The notes under the pieces: generated by a model
What the model was told of the DNA's origin: nothing
Database searches by the model: none
Seen by the model: the letters and a program-made list of their open reading frames with translations, nothing else
Part shown: positions 35,001 to 44,359 of the stretch, piece after piece
Position numbering within the stretch: position 1 is the first letter of the stretch
Layout of the letters: each line of letters opens with the position of its first letter
Assembly: GCF_033118175.1 (NCBI RefSeq)
Contig: NC_083704.1
Coordinates: forward strand, 54,958,501-55,022,500
Direction of reading: 5' to 3'
DNA from: Dama dama
Taxonomy: Eukaryota; Chordata; Mammalia; Artiodactyla; Cervidae
DNA length: 64,000 bases
Program-made: the position numbers and the translations under genes

Positions 35001-36570
35001 TGTTTAAGCCATCCAGTTTACTGTACTTTGTTGTGGCAACCCAAGCGGACTAATATAGGTCTCATACAGACTGAAGAATATGATCAACTCAGATTTGCAC
35101 ACAGAAAGATCCGTTAAGCACTGTATTATTCCCTTTCACACCTTAGTGTCTTATCCTTGCTTGTTGTAAATACTTCCAGCTGTGGACCCTCAATTTGCTT
35201 CCCATGGATACCTATGCCAGTCTAAATCTCACATTTGAAGGGGATAATGATATTAATAATGATGCAATCACACTTGAATACAGTGTACTGAGTTTACACA
35301 GAGATAGCACATAAGTGGATAGACAAAACATAGTCTTCAAGTTTTTACTTGAAAGACATCTCAATAACAGTTTATGTTACTTAATGCTGTTGTATAACCC
35401 AAGAAAACATCCTTTTCATTAAAACACACAGGCAGATCATTCCTTTTCCAAATGTTAAATTTAAAATAGATAGCACATAAATTACATATTCTAAGCCAAA
35501 GGAATCATTATATATTAATACAAGAAAAAAAGAAACCCTACTTGTTCAGAACAGAGAAGATAAATTATTTTGACTCATAGAATCATTTTCTAAGATTAGC
35601 TAAGGTAATGGGCTACACACATATATTATAATATGGTTTGCATAATCATTGCTCAAAATAGCTAAATAGCTCTCTGTGACTCCCTTCTTAGGTCAAAGAG
35701 AATAATTAGCTGGGCTGGAAAAGAAACAGCTCTATGAGCCTACAGAAGTCATGTAGGATTTGTATCTTCAAGCTATGATCTGAAATTAAACATATATTTT
35801 TTCCCCTACTCTATCAACTGTAAGCCTTTTTTTTCTTTTCAAGGAAAAAAAAAGAACAATGTTTTAGGTTTTTTGCTGTCTTTAGGAAGGTGTTAGGAGG
35901 AAAAGAAACTATTCAAAGATTAAAGCATGCCAGAAACAATTGGAAATCCCTCCATATGTACCACTTCTGGGGCACACCCACCAAGCTAGCAATAGCAGGC
36001 CCTTCTGCATAGCTAAAGGACACCAATCTAAGTACCTCAGCAGAGTGGTAGAGGGAGCAATATTTCAATGAGCCCTGTTAGCAGTTGGAGTGGTTCTTAA
36101 TTTCATGGTACCTACAAATTGTAGGACACAACTGAATACATTGTCTTGAGTTTGCTCCTTGCTGTTTCAATAGCAATCACTCCAAATGAGGTAAGAGTTT
36201 CTAGATGCTGGACCATGTCTAATTCTCACAGGCCTCATAGTCCCTAGGTCTGGTGCTGGACAGTCATTGTTCAACTAACACACATAGCTGAATTGATATT
36301 AATTTTATAATTAGAAAATAGGCAAAGGGAGAAGACAGTATGAGGGGGTTTCAGTGGTGACCAGCGAGGGGACGAGAAGGGGGAGAAGCTATACGGGGTA
36401 ACTCTATTACTATAAACTGATACAAAGGGGAGCCTGTTTCCATGAAATCAATCCTCTCAAGTAGAAGAATACATAACCAAAAAAAAAAAAAAAATACATA
36501 ACCAGAAAACTTACCCAGAGCCTGAGGGAATACTGAGCATATCTTTGATATTCCAGACATTAAAATTCAT
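15931..36570 (-). CDS. IHO1: IHO1 (CCDC36), HORMAD1-interacting meiotic double-strand-break factor (595 residues)
   Basis: IHO1 is a meiosis-specific axis protein. It binds HORMAD1 and recruits the REC114-MEI4 machinery that lets SPO11 make recombination breaks (family knowledge). Seven coding exons on the minus strand (36570-36515, 33960-33786, 32394-32231, 23389-23341, 23148-23061, 17530-17427, 17082-15931) join in frame to 595 residues, essentially the human length. The order is: a conserved N-terminal motif (MNFNVWNIKDMLSI), a Ser/Asn-rich linker to residue 77, then a basic KGLLEQFEEKKKSAKDRCD stretch. A coiled coil covers about residues 120-240 (FISHIRESIHK, ILDSLETVAKT, AILELQKRFEA, EFIEMKSNLKHLEVL). 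The long Ser/Gln-rich tail is probably disordered and ends in the acidic DLGFDSSDDGF that serves HORMAD1 binding. A 5' non-coding exon is likely near 41.2 kb. Confidence 0.93.
17427..17530 (-). CDS. IHO1: IHO1 coding exon 6
   Basis: Acceptor ctgtatttag, donor gtaagt. It encodes QETAKAQSGLMLERVQDKGN then VEQAILELQKRFEA, ending in phase 0 within the coiled coil. Confidence 0.92.
18300..18506 (+). repeat. tRNA-derived CHR-type SINE
   Basis: Head gggacttccctgatggtcca, the Box-B-like gggttcaatccctac, and the longer 3' part (ctaagacctgacacagccaa) before an A-rich tail. Lies in an IHO1 intron. Confidence 0.85.
18652..18671 (+). repeat. (TG)n microsatellite
   Basis: About nine TG units; a short simple repeat that is probably polymorphic. 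Confidence 0.8.
19645..19758 (-). repeat. Retroposed 28S rRNA 3'-end fragment with poly(A) tail and target-site duplication
   Basis: Minus strand 19745-19681 (65 bases) reads as the very 3' end of 28S rRNA (gtacgtagcagagcagctcc to gacacaagggtttgt), with about two differences from the mammalian sequence I remember. A run of A with a short ttt interruption follows (19680-19658). The 13-base direct repeat tctattttctttt at 19645-19657 and 19746-19758 flanks the whole. On the insertion strand the site is TT/AAAAG, the L1 endonuclease type. The rest of the 28S sequence is missing, so this is a 5'-truncated retrocopy, not a functional rRNA gene. Confidence 0.85.
19759..20058 (-). repeat. Long tRNA-derived CHR-type SINE
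   Basis: Antisense copy ending with ttaaccactggaccaccagg and gaatccc. The longer body (ctagctgtggtgcacagctt and similar) is included. Its A-rich tail abuts the 28S retrocopy. Confidence 0.82.
23061..23148 (-). CDS. IHO1: IHO1 coding exon 5
   Basis: Acceptor gtttcttag, donor gtgagt. It encodes LQTSVEESEEHLSSRSQSIL then DSLETVAKT and ends with one base of a codon. Heptad-like Leu/Ile spacing fits the coiled coil. Confidence 0.92.
23341..23389 (-). CDS. IHO1: IHO1 coding exon 4 (49 bases)
   Basis: Acceptor ctctcctattttag, donor gtaagt. It encodes ETLYNFISHIRESIHK, the first turn of the coiled coil. An 8.8-kb intron full of LINE sequence separates it from exon 3. Confidence 0.9.
23590..24755. 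repeat. A/T-rich intron with an old L1-type fragment
   Basis: 24390-24720 keeps the order of an old L1 segment (cccagaaccaaaagacacaa, ccatgccaagggctt, aggataatgagaaggtccta, gcaatgctttagaaatttt). The part left of it is A/T-rich, with an A18-type run at 24299-24315, and is not assigned. Confidence 0.5.
25540..25657 (+). repeat. tRNA-derived CHR-type SINE inside L1
   Basis: Head agggaattctctggaggtcc, A-rich tail. Imperfect flanking copies of agtggctgcac / agtgactgaac mark the insertion in the L1. Confidence 0.82.
26073..26370. mobile_element. Non-autonomous DNA transposon fossil (Tigger/MER2-like) inside L1
   Basis: It begins with TACAGTTGACCCTT and ends with AGGGATGCCTGTA, which are inverted ends flanked by TA. 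The L1 sequence stops and resumes at its edges. The inner sequence has no coding capacity. A 15-base direct repeat with extra A's lies within it at 26242-26276. Confidence 0.6.
26242..26276. repeat. A-run between 15-base direct repeats (weak poly(A)-only case)
   Basis: Exact copies of aaaattgaagatata at 26242-26256 and 26262-26276 are separated by only five A's. A simple tandem duplication would explain it as well. Confidence 0.5.
27598..27722 (+). repeat. tRNA-derived CHR-type SINE
   Basis: Head agggaattccttggcaatcc and Box-B-like gttcaatccctggtt, with an A-rich tail. Confidence 0.83.
28070..29410 (-). repeat. L1 fragment split by a BovB LINE end
   Basis: Antisense L1 motifs on both sides (tcatataaattgaatcatat; gtgttccattgtatggacgt; agtccttggttgaaaatgtg-like). 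The BovB piece at 28357-28709 interrupts it. Lies in IHO1 intron 3. Confidence 0.82.
28357..28709 (+). repeat. BovB (RTE-type) LINE 3' end
   Basis: It shows gagagcaccttggacttcta, tgatgctgaagctgaagctc, tggatggcatcaccgattca and the end shared with Bov-tA (gagttggacactactgagca). Imperfect flanking copies of gcctttgaa/gcctttaag are visible. BovB is the ruminant RTE retroposon known for horizontal spread. Confidence 0.9.
29420..30820. other. IHO1 intron 3, no assigned feature
   Basis: A degraded old-repeat end (tattgagcctagcacagtatttattgagtg type) lies near 29790-29845. I see no exon or young repeat in the rest. Confidence 0.45.
30821..30947 (+). repeat. tRNA-derived CHR-type SINE with target-site duplication
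   Basis: Head tgggaattccttggtggtcc and A-rich tail. The 11-base repeat aaactcatttc at 30810-30820 and 30948-30958 bounds it. Confidence 0.88.
31384..31572 (+). repeat. Bov-tA SINE
   Basis: Shows gatccctggattgggaagat, ggcaacccactccagtaatc and agagtcagacacgactgagc. The first part of the head is missing. Confidence 0.9.
31786..31818. repeat. (AT)n microsatellite
   Basis: An alternating AT tract with one break; self-complementary. Confidence 0.8.
32231..32394 (-). CDS. IHO1: IHO1 coding exon 3
   Basis: Acceptor ttttccactgaacag, donor gtacac (a weak donor). It encodes SEPSIFTKYQTKPQLLGGET to the basic KGLLEQFEEKKKSAKDRCD and ends with two bases of the Ser codon that the next exon completes. Confidence 0.92.
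33010..33045. repeat. (AAAT)n-(AT)n simple repeat
   Basis: A compound simple repeat between the exon 3 side of the intron and a Bov-tA SINE. Confidence 0.8.
33099..33295 (+). repeat. Bov-tA SINE
   Basis: Near-complete: ggcttcccttgtggctcagc, cctgggttcgatccctgggt, agtcagacatgactgagtga, then a ttcacttt tail. Confidence 0.93.
33786..33960 (-). CDS. IHO1: IHO1 coding exon 2
   Basis: Acceptor gcttaatttcag, donor gtgagt. It encodes residues 19-77 (ANKSSNWNNNQTDYSSLSDS to QSQQNSLD), rich in Ser, Asn and Gln, and ends in phase 0. Confidence 0.92.
34632..34671. repeat. A12 tract flanked by a 14-base direct repeat (poly(A)-only insertion)
   Basis: Exact copies of agaatatagaccta at 34632-34645 and 34658-34671 flank a pure A-run. 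Nothing else is inserted. It directly abuts the start of the LTR at 34672. Confidence 0.75.
34672..35058 (+). repeat. Solo LTR of the mammalian MaLR group
   Basis: Matches the order of an old mammalian apparent LTR: ggactgaatgtatgtgtcct, atgttgaaaccctaatctct, gatgagattagtgtcctgat, catgtgaagacacag, ccagaactgtgagaa, and the end caacccaagcggactaatat. No internal coding part is attached. Confidence 0.72.
36468..36504. repeat. A13 tract flanked by a 12-base direct repeat, next to an IHO1 splice donor
   Basis: Exact copies of aatacataacca at 36468-36479 and 36493-36504 flank a pure A-run. On the IHO1 sense strand this is a T-run beginning about 23 bases into intron 1. Confidence 0.78.
36515..36570 (-). 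CDS. IHO1: IHO1 coding exon 1
   Basis: It encodes MNFNVWNIKDMLSIPSGS plus two bases (GG), with donor gtaagt. The ATG (36570) has G at -3. The motif NFNVWNIKDML is conserved at the start of mammalian IHO1. A T-run with flanking direct repeats starts about 11 bases into the intron. Confidence 0.9.
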
Positions 36571-37489
36571 GTCTTATGATTATTCCTTTTAAAAAGAGAG
36601 GAACATTCATTTAAAAGGTTAATACAGTACTTTTCCAAAGATTACTTTACAGTGACTGTTATATGTAGATGAGGGCATTTCAGCAGTTATATTCTCATCC
36701 AGTTGGTGAAAATTCCCATTACATATCCGCCAGAAATAGGTTTTATGTTTTTTTTTCTTGCAGTTAAATTGCATGCAAATTCCCCTCAGTATCAGAGCCC
36801 GAACCTAGCCACCTATAAAACAGTAAATTTGCCTTCCATCCTTTGCTCTCTCATTTTTGTTCTGCCACCTCTAGTAATAATCTGCTTGTAGAAAAAGACC
36901 AATAAACCCCTCTTTCATTGCTTGATACAATGAATGACTTAATCTATAACCTTTCTCGAGAAGACTAGTTCTTCTTAGTCCATAGGGTATTGGAATGCCA
37001 AGAAAGCTGTGGAATTTGGGCAGTAAGAAGCTGGTTGAAGAGTAAGTGCTTTGGGCAAAAGTGTCTTCCCACACCTCTTAGAGCAGTTTCCTACTCTGCT
37101 CACTGACAGTCTTAATATACTACATAATAGAGTTCATATGATGATCATAGAGCCTGGATTTTATGAAACAAGCCCAATTTCCAAATTTTGTCTCCTTGAT
37201 CCCACAGAACATTCATATGTATCAGATTGTACATTATCACTGAGAGCATCAGAAAATGATATCCATACATATGAGATCCCCAATGTAGATCTAGATAAGA
37301 TGAAGCATAAGTTCTGAACAAATATAGGTAGTTTGGTATACACTTAATATAGTTTAACCTTGTTTACAGAAATTTATCACACTGAAGTTTTCTAACTTTC
37401 TAAAAAATTACATGTATTTGTGTGCTTATAAGCATTTGTTTTGCAAGAAAGTTAAGTCAATAGACCACAGAATCAAGGGGTTAGAGGTA

Positions 37490-37640
37490 GTACTACTTTC
37501 ACAGTATCTACTATGTGCTAGGCTCAGTGCTAGACACATTGCAGAATATAAGCTTAATGATTTTGTGAAGCAGATTTTGTTATCCCCATTTAAAAGCTTG
37601 TGAAGATTCAGATAGGCTAAATAATTAGCTCAAATTCTCT
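37490..37640 (+). repeat. MIR SINE
   Basis: Degraded MIR core (ctatgtgctaggctcagtgc, gttatccccatttaaaagc, taattagctcaaattc). Confidence 0.55.
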
Positions 37641-37699
37641 TTAATAATTCTTGATAAATAGGTTCTATGCTAGATCATTGAGATGAAAACGGAAGAAAA

Positions 37700-38700
37700 T
37701 TCATTTTAAAAACTGGCAATATTGTCCAGATGGGCTCACAGGTAAATTCTACCAATTCATTTATAGAAGAAACCATACTAATTCTGTATAACCTCACCTC
37801 ACCCAAGAGGTAGCAGAAGGGACACTTTCTAGCTCATTCTATGAGGCCAGCATTACACTAATAATATAACCAGATGAAGACATTACAAAAAAAGAAAACT
37901 ATAGACCAGTGTCTCTCATGAACATAGATGCAAAGTCCTCATCAAATTATTAGCAAATTGAATCCAACAATGTATAGAAAGAATTATACACAACAGGAGA
38001 TGCAAGCAAGGCTAGTTCAGAATTTGAAAATCAATTAATATAATCCATTAGGATTATAGGACTGATGCTGAAGCTGAAACTCTAATACTTTGGCCACCTG
38101 ATTCAAAGAACTGACTCACTTGAAAAGACCCTGATGCTGGGAAAGATTGAAGGCAGGAGGAGAAGGGGACGACAGAGGATGGTTGGATGCCATCACCAGC
38201 TCAATGGACATGAGTGTGGGTAAACTCCAGGAGCTGGTGATGAACAGGGAGGCCTGGCGTGCTGCAGTCCATGGGGTCGCAGAGTCAGACACAACTGAGC
38301 GACTGAACCGAACTGCTAATTCACTACATCAACAGGCTAAAGAAGAAAAAGTATACAACCATATTAATAGATACAAAAAAGTGTTTGATAAAATCCAACA
38401 CCCATTCATGATAAAAACTCTCAACAAAGTAAAAAAACAGAAACTTCCTCAACTTGATAGAAAACATCTACCCCCAAATCCAAAGTTAACATCATACTTT
38501 TTAAAAAAATTTCCATTGGGGCATAGTTGATTTACAATATTGTGCTAACATTACACTTAATGGTCAGAAACTAAAAAACGTTCCCACTAAAATCAGGAAC
38601 AAGGCAAGATGTTTCCTCACATCTCATCACATAAATTGGCACAGGATTAGATAGACAAACCAGTAGAACAGAACAGAGCAATAAATCTTTCTGAAAATAG
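37700..38700 (+). repeat. L1 ORF2 fragment split by BovB
   Basis: Sense L1 ORF2 remnants read like reverse-transcriptase text with frameshifts (a KENYRPVSLMNIDAK-like segment at 37890-37935). The part after the BovB insertion continues with aacaggctaaagaagaaaaa. Not coding. Confidence 0.8.
38056..38317 (+). repeat. BovB LINE 3' end inside L1
   Basis: Same 3' terminus as at 28357-28709: ggactgatgctgaagctgaa, gatgctgggaaagattgaag, ccatggggtcgcagagtcag, gagcgactgaac. Confidence 0.9.
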
Positions 38701-38840
38701 AAATGTATTTTTATGATAAAGGTATTATCTCAAATTTGTTGGGGAGAGATAAACATTTTAAAGTAGGGTTTGGATAACTGAATAGATGTATGAAAAAAAA
38801 ATCAGATCTAGTCCTTTCACCATATGTTACAAAATATTAC

Positions 38841-38885
38841 AAATGAATCAGAGAAAAAAAAAAAGAAAAAAAAATGAATCAGAGA
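38841..38885. repeat. A-tract flanked by a 14-base direct repeat (poly(A)-only insertion)
   Basis: Exact copies of aaatgaatcagaga at 38841-38854 and 38872-38885 flank 17 bases that are all A except one G. Confidence 0.75.
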
Positions 38886-39118
38886 TAAAATAAATATGAA
38901 ACCATAGAAGCACTGGGGTGGAGGAAATTGGTAAATTTCTCTATAGCCTGGAAGTGGGGAAAACTTTGACTCAAAAAGTCCAGAAGAAAAAAACTGACAA
39001 ATCTGATTACATAACATTTTTTAAAAGAAAATTTTGTATCACACTACAAATCTTACAGAAAATGGTCAGGACATCTGAGCCAATGGTTCACAGTAAAAGA
39101 AACACAAAAGCCCTTATA

Positions 39119-39255
39119 TGGGAATTCCCTGGTGGTCCAATAGTTAGGACTCTGAGCTTCCACTGCAGGGAGCACAAGTTCAATCCCTGGTCAGGGAACT
39201 AGGATCCTGCATGCCAAGTGGTGAGGCCAAAACTATCATCATCATCATCATCACT
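39119..39255 (+). repeat. tRNA-derived CHR-type SINE ending in an (ATC)n tract
   Basis: Head tgggaattccctggtggtcc, then gttcaatccctggtcaggga. The tail runs into about seven ATC units at 39234-39254. Confidence 0.88.
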
Positions 39256-39650
39256 ATGTCTTTTCCCTGCTTTTTCTCTACCCTATCATCCTAATACATT
39301 ATATATTTTATTAATTTATCATATTTCATCTCTCAGCATGCACACCCATGCCTACCAGAATGTAGTTTTAAGCTCTTTGAAGATAGGAATTTTTGTCTGT
39401 TTTGTTCACTGCTATACCCTCAGAATCTACAAATTGTGCCTAGCAAATAATAAGTGCTGGCAAATAATACAAAATATTATTAGATGTGTAAATGGGAACT
39501 AAATTAGGACAATGGAGCAAAACTTTCCAAATATCCATAAATTTAAAACACATTGTTTTCAATTGTTACATTTAAGTCCCTGTATCATCACAGACTTTAT
39601 TATATATTTTAATAAAGGAGATAAAATGGGACTCCTGATCCTCATGTTTG

Positions 39651-39833
39651 GGGCTTCCCTGGTGGCTCAGATGGTAAAGAATCTGCCTGCAATGCAGGAG
39701 AGACCTGGGTTGGATCCCTGGGTCAGGAAGATCTCCTGGAGTAGGAAATGGCAACCCACTCCAGTATTTTTGCATGGAGAATTCCATGGACAGAGCAGCC
39801 TTGCGGGCTACAGTCTATGGGGTCTGTATGTCC
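39651..39833 (+). repeat. Bov-tA SINE
   Basis: Head ggcttccctggtggctcaga through ggcaacccactccagtattt; the end is truncated after ctacagtctatggggtc. Confidence 0.92.
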
Positions 39834-40989
39834 GAGTTTTTCTGATAGTCCGAGTTTTTTTTCTTCCATCCACACTAGCAGAATTTCCTCCATCTAGAGT
39901 ATAGATTTAGAATCTAGACACTTTTATACATATCACTACAAGGTCATTATTTAAGGTCATTATAACTACATATAGATGATAAATCCTCTATTGTTTTTCA
40001 CTTCTGTTTATGCTGATAGAGTAATTTATATAACCTGTTGTTTGGGGTTTAGAATAACTACTCCCCAGGTTCCAGACCTAACTTACTCTTAAGAAGTTTC
40101 TTAAATATGGTTGAAGAAATTCCATGGTTATACCAACTGTGCTTAATGGCCACCTGGTGCTTGATGTGCCAAGAGTCTCAGCTTACCTGTCCTCTGTGCA
40201 TTCACCTGTCACCATGCTATCTGTATACATGCTTTTATATTCTCAGAGGCTAGAAATCCCATCTACAAAAATCCCTCTCCTCACAGATACTAGTATAACA
40301 CTAGTAATGAAGAGGTAGTCATTCTTAGTTGGACCTTAGCTATTTTAAGGTAAATGAAAATTGAAATGCACATATTAACAACTCACAAGGCCTGAGTTCC
40401 CTCCCTCTCTCCTCCTCCAATCCCATTAAAGGAAGCAGAAAAGGAAGGAAAAGGTTTCAGTGCAAGTGACTATTTCCACAACAAGGGCCTTTAAGTGCAG
40501 GGAGGAATATATGGGGCTGAAGAGGGTGTGTCCTGAGGGGCTCCAAGCCCTCCCATCTGACCCCATCTTCAACTAAGAGAATCCTGAGATCGCAGTGCAG
40601 GGTCCTCCAAGTGCCCCTACTTGGCCACAGGGAAAACTAGTCTCTTTTTCTGGCCTCCACCAGGCCTGCCTCAACCTCGGTACAGTCGCTTTCTCATTTT
40701 CAGTCTCTTCTACCAGGAGACAAACTCTGGGATCGTAGACTAAATAAGTTATTCCTTGTCCTTTCCCTACCCCTCCAAGGGGTTTCCTGTCATAATAATC
40801 AATGACCAAAATTCCAGTGGGTTTCCCTGGCTTCCGGTTCACCCTGACTTCGGGGGCGGACTCTCTTCCTGGTCTCTGAGGCAGGCCGGGAGGCCTTCGT
40901 CCCTGAAGAATCTGACGAAAACAGCTCCCCAAGGAAGCTGAAGAGCCAGGGTGGTCTTTCGTCACAGAGAAAGAAAGGGCTAACCCTAA

Positions 40990-41120
40990 TCCTAACACCC
41001 CCCACCCCCACCCCCACCTCCCATCCCCCGACCGCCCCATCCCCTGACCCCCCCCATCTCCCACCCCCACCCCCGACCCCTCCCATCCTCCATCCCCCGA
41101 CTCCCCATCCCCCACCCACC
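40990..41120. repeat. C-rich tract, G-rich on the IHO1 sense strand
   Basis: Many runs of three to seven C separated by one to three bases over about 130 bases. On the minus strand this is a dense set of G-runs able to form G-quadruplexes, beside the candidate IHO1 promoter. Confidence 0.85.
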
Positions 41121-41290
41121 ACGCTCCTGCCTCCACCTCTGAGGGCCTGCACGCGCCTGATCAAGAGGCAGCTTGGTTCCGAGGAGGCTGCCAAAGCTGT
41201 GTGGCCACGCCCCCAGGATGCGCTCTGACCAATGAGAGTTAACCCCCTCCCTCTGGGCCCGCCCCTGCCGCTGCAAGCTGCTAACGGTTT
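41120..41290 (-). promoter_or_regulatory. IHO1: Candidate IHO1 promoter and non-coding first exon
   Basis: A small GC-rich block with a CCAAT box (minus strand ATTGGTCAG, 41238-41229) and a GC box (minus strand gggggcgtggcc, near 41212-41201). No TATA box. A possible donor gtgggt follows gaggcaggagcgtg near 41122. The IHO1 ATG lies 4.6 kb downstream at 36570, so a non-coding exon is needed, and this is the only promoter-like block upstream of it before CIMIP7. No transcript evidence is available here. Confidence 0.4.
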
Positions 41291-42035
41291 TAACGGTCCT
41301 AATAGTTTGAACTGTGAAGCCTTTAATCGTGGGCCAGGTCTGCTGACCTACATTTCACCACATACTGCTGTGCAACACCCAGCCCACGCGCACCTGACTA
41401 GAGGGACCCTCACACCTGCATACTCATACCCTGCTGTCTACCCACACCTTGCCCTGAATCCCCTCGCTGATGCAGACGTTCTCAGATGCTCTCAATTTAA
41501 TGCACAATAGTTATAGATAGCTGTCTAAGCCGTGAAGTGGCTTGAGATCACCAATGAAGGAGTATGGATGGAAAACAGATTGTATTGAGTCCCAAGACAC
41601 GCAAAGTTTAGAGGCTTCAATGAGGAAAAAGCAGCAAAGGAGTCAGAGTAGGAGTGGTCAGGGATAGGGGAGGAACACCAATAGTGACTGAGGAGTTGTG
41701 GAAGCCTCCAGGACCATCTGTCAAAGAGGAAGTTAGTGTCCGATGCTGCTAATGAATCAAGGAAAATGAGAATTAATTATTGGTGACCGTGACAAGAGCA
41801 GTTTTAGTGATGTAGTGGGGACAAAAACCTGATTGGTATGTGGTTTCAAAAGACTTAGTTGATAAAAGACTGGTATCTAAAATGTATTTCAAAATACCCA
41901 ACAATAGGAAAAAATTTTAAAGATCAGAACACCTCTCGAAAGAAGATACACCAGATGGCAGATAAACAGGAAAAACGTTCAACAGTGTATGTCATTAGAG
42001 AAACACAAAATAAAATAGATACCACTATGCAACAA

Positions 42036-42222
42036 TTGTTCAAGTGCTTAGTCATGTCTGACTCTGCAACCCCCATGGACTATAGCACACCAGGTTTCCT
42101 TGTCCTTCACTATCTCCTGGAATTTGCTCAAACTCAGGTCCATTGAGTTGGTGATGCCATCCAACCATCTCGTCCTCTGTCACCCCCGTCTCCTCCTGCC
42201 CTCAATCTTTCCCAGCAACAAA
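42036..42222 (-). repeat. BovB LINE 3' end inside L1
   Basis: Antisense: gtgcttagtcatgtctgact, tccattgagttggtgatgcc, ctcctcctgccctcaatctt, tcccagca. Confidence 0.87.
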
Positions 42223-42828
42223 AAGAATTGCCAAAACCCAGAAGCTGGCAACGCAAAATGCTGGTGAGGACATGGAGCAACAGGAACTCTCATCCGTTGC
42301 TGATGGGAATGCTAAATGTACAGCCACTTCAGAGTATGTTTTTGACAGTTTCTAATAAAACTAAACTTATTCTTACCAATGATCCATCAATCATGCTCTT
42401 TGGTATTTACCCAAAAAAGTTGAAAATGTATGCATGCAGAAAAACCTGCACATAGATATTTGTAACAGCTTTATTCATAATTGCCAAAACTTGGAAGCAA
42501 CTTAGATTTCATCTTCAGTAGGTGAATGGATAAATAAACTGTGATACATCCAGACAATGAAATATTATTCAGGACTAAGAAAGAGTTATCCATTAAGCTA
42601 TGAAAAGACATGGAGGAAACTTAAGTACCATTGCATTTACTAAATGAAAGAGGCCAATTTTGAAAAGGCTACCTACTGCAGGATTCCAACTGTATGATAT
42701 TCTGGAAAAGGCAAAACTATGAAGATAGTAAAAGATCACTAGTTGCCAGAGGCTAGAAGGGGCGGGAGGGTTGAATAAGTGGAGCACAGAGGGTTTTTAG
42801 GGCAGTGAAATTATTGTGTATGATACTA

Positions 42829-44114
42829 TTATGTTGGTGCAAATGTAACTGCAGTTTTGGACCGTGAACTTTAAATCATAACTAGGCTCAGGCACATCTT
42901 TATTAATCAAAATAGGAACCATTACAATCAACATAATTTTGCCAATGAGAAATGTTTGTTTATTCCTGTAGCATAAAAATCCATGCTTCAGGAAATGAGG
43001 AACTCTTGGAAAGCATTTTCTGCCTCCTGCTGGTTGTGGAAGCATTTTCCCTGCAAAAAGTTGTCAAGATGCTTGAAGGAGTGGTAGTCAGTTGGCGAGA
43101 GATCAGGTGAGTATGGCTAATGAGGCAAAACTTCATAGCCCAATTCATTCAGCTTTTGAAGCATTGGTTGTGTGATGTACAGTCAGGTGTTGTGGAGAAG
43201 AATTGGGCCCTTTCTGTTGACCATTGCTGACCGCAGACATTGTAGGTTTTGGTGCATCTCATTGATTTGTTGAGAATATTTCTCAAATGTCATGGTTTCA
43301 CTGGCATTCAGAAAGATGTAGTTGATCAGACCATCAGCAGATCATCAAACAGGGACTGTGACCTTTCTTTTGATGCAAGTTTGGCTTTGAAGGCGCTTTG
43401 GAGCTTCTTCTAGGTCCAGTCACTGAGCAGGTTGTCGCCAGTTGTATAAAATCCTACTTTTTGTCTCATGTCACAATCTGATTGAGAAATGGTTCGTGGT
43501 TGTTGCACAGCATAAGAGAAAATGACCCTTCAAAACTTTTTTTTTTTTTTTTAATTTTCAGTCAACTCATGATGCACCCACTTATTCAGTTTTTTCACCT
43601 TTCCAATTTGCCAAATGCCAAATTGCCACATGCCAAACCATAGACTGGTTAATGTTGAGTTCTTGGGCAACTTCTTGTGTAGTTGTAAGAAGATCAGCTT
43701 TGATGATTGCTCTTAATTAGTAGTTACCAACTTCTGATGGCCGACCAATATGCTCCTCATCTTCAAGGCTCTTGTCTCTTGCAAAACTTCTTGAACCACC
43801 TCTGCACCGTATGTTCATCAGCAGTTCCTGGGCCAAATGCTTCATTGATGTTGTGAGTTGTGTCTGCTGCTTTACAAACCATTTTGAACTCGAATTAGAA
43901 AATTGCTCGAATTTGCTTCTTGTCTGACATCATTTCCCTGGTCTAAAATAAATATAAAATAAATGACAAATAATAAGTCATTAGTAAAAACACATAAAGG
44001 AAGAAATACACATTAAAATGATGTATAACAACCACATTTATTTAAAAATGTATTCCAATATCAAATGGCAACTTTCAGCAATGCAAAACTTCAATTACTT
44101 ATGTACCAACCTAA
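42829..44114 (-). mobile_element. Full-length mariner element with a broken transposase gene
   Basis: A 1286-base Tc1/mariner element inserted at a TA in an L1. The TA is duplicated at 42827-42828 and 44115-44116, and L1 sequence joins cleanly across it. The terminal inverted repeats of about 30 bases start ttatgttggtgcaaatgtaa (left) and ttaggttggtacataagtaa (right, minus strand) and match at 24 of 30 positions. The transposase reads on the minus strand from an ATG at 43933 (MMSDKKQIRAIF). It hits a stop at codon 13 and has further breaks, so it is inactive. The recognisable order is an HTH region followed by FGPGTADEHTVQRWFKKFCK. Length, ends and protein resemble the Hsmar1-like mariner of mammals; the ruminant copy is a separate lineage. 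Confidence 0.9.
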
Positions 44115-44359
44115 TATAATGGTGCATACATGTTATTATATATTATACATTTGTCCAAATCCATAGAAGGTACATCACCAGAAATGAACCCTAAGGTAAT
44201 CTATGGACTTTGGGTGATAATGATGTGTTGATCTTGGATCGGCATTCATAATAAATGTACACATGTGTGGAAGCAGAAAGTATATGAGAAATCTGTGGAC
44301 CTTCTGCTCCATTTTTCAGTGAGCCTAAAATTACTCTAAAAGATTAAACCTATTAAAAA

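Larger units (their letters stand above)
41850..44350 (+). repeat. L1 fragment with two nested insertions
   Basis: Sense L1 3' end (gataaaagactggtatctaa; gcaacaggaactctcatccg; ggtgaatggataaataaact; gaggttgaataagtgg-like). A BovB end at 42036-42222 and a mariner at 42829-44114 interrupt it. After the mariner the L1 resumes at taatggtgcatacatg. Confidence 0.85.

Noticed and set aside
37860..37960. Reverse-transcriptase-like coding text
   Set aside because: It belongs to a broken L1 with frameshifts and a BovB insertion, so it is a repeat and not a gene.
40573..41136. 187-codon minus-strand open frame, Gly/Trp-rich
   Set aside because: Its sequence is a translation of the G-run tract and flanking promoter; low complexity and no family match.
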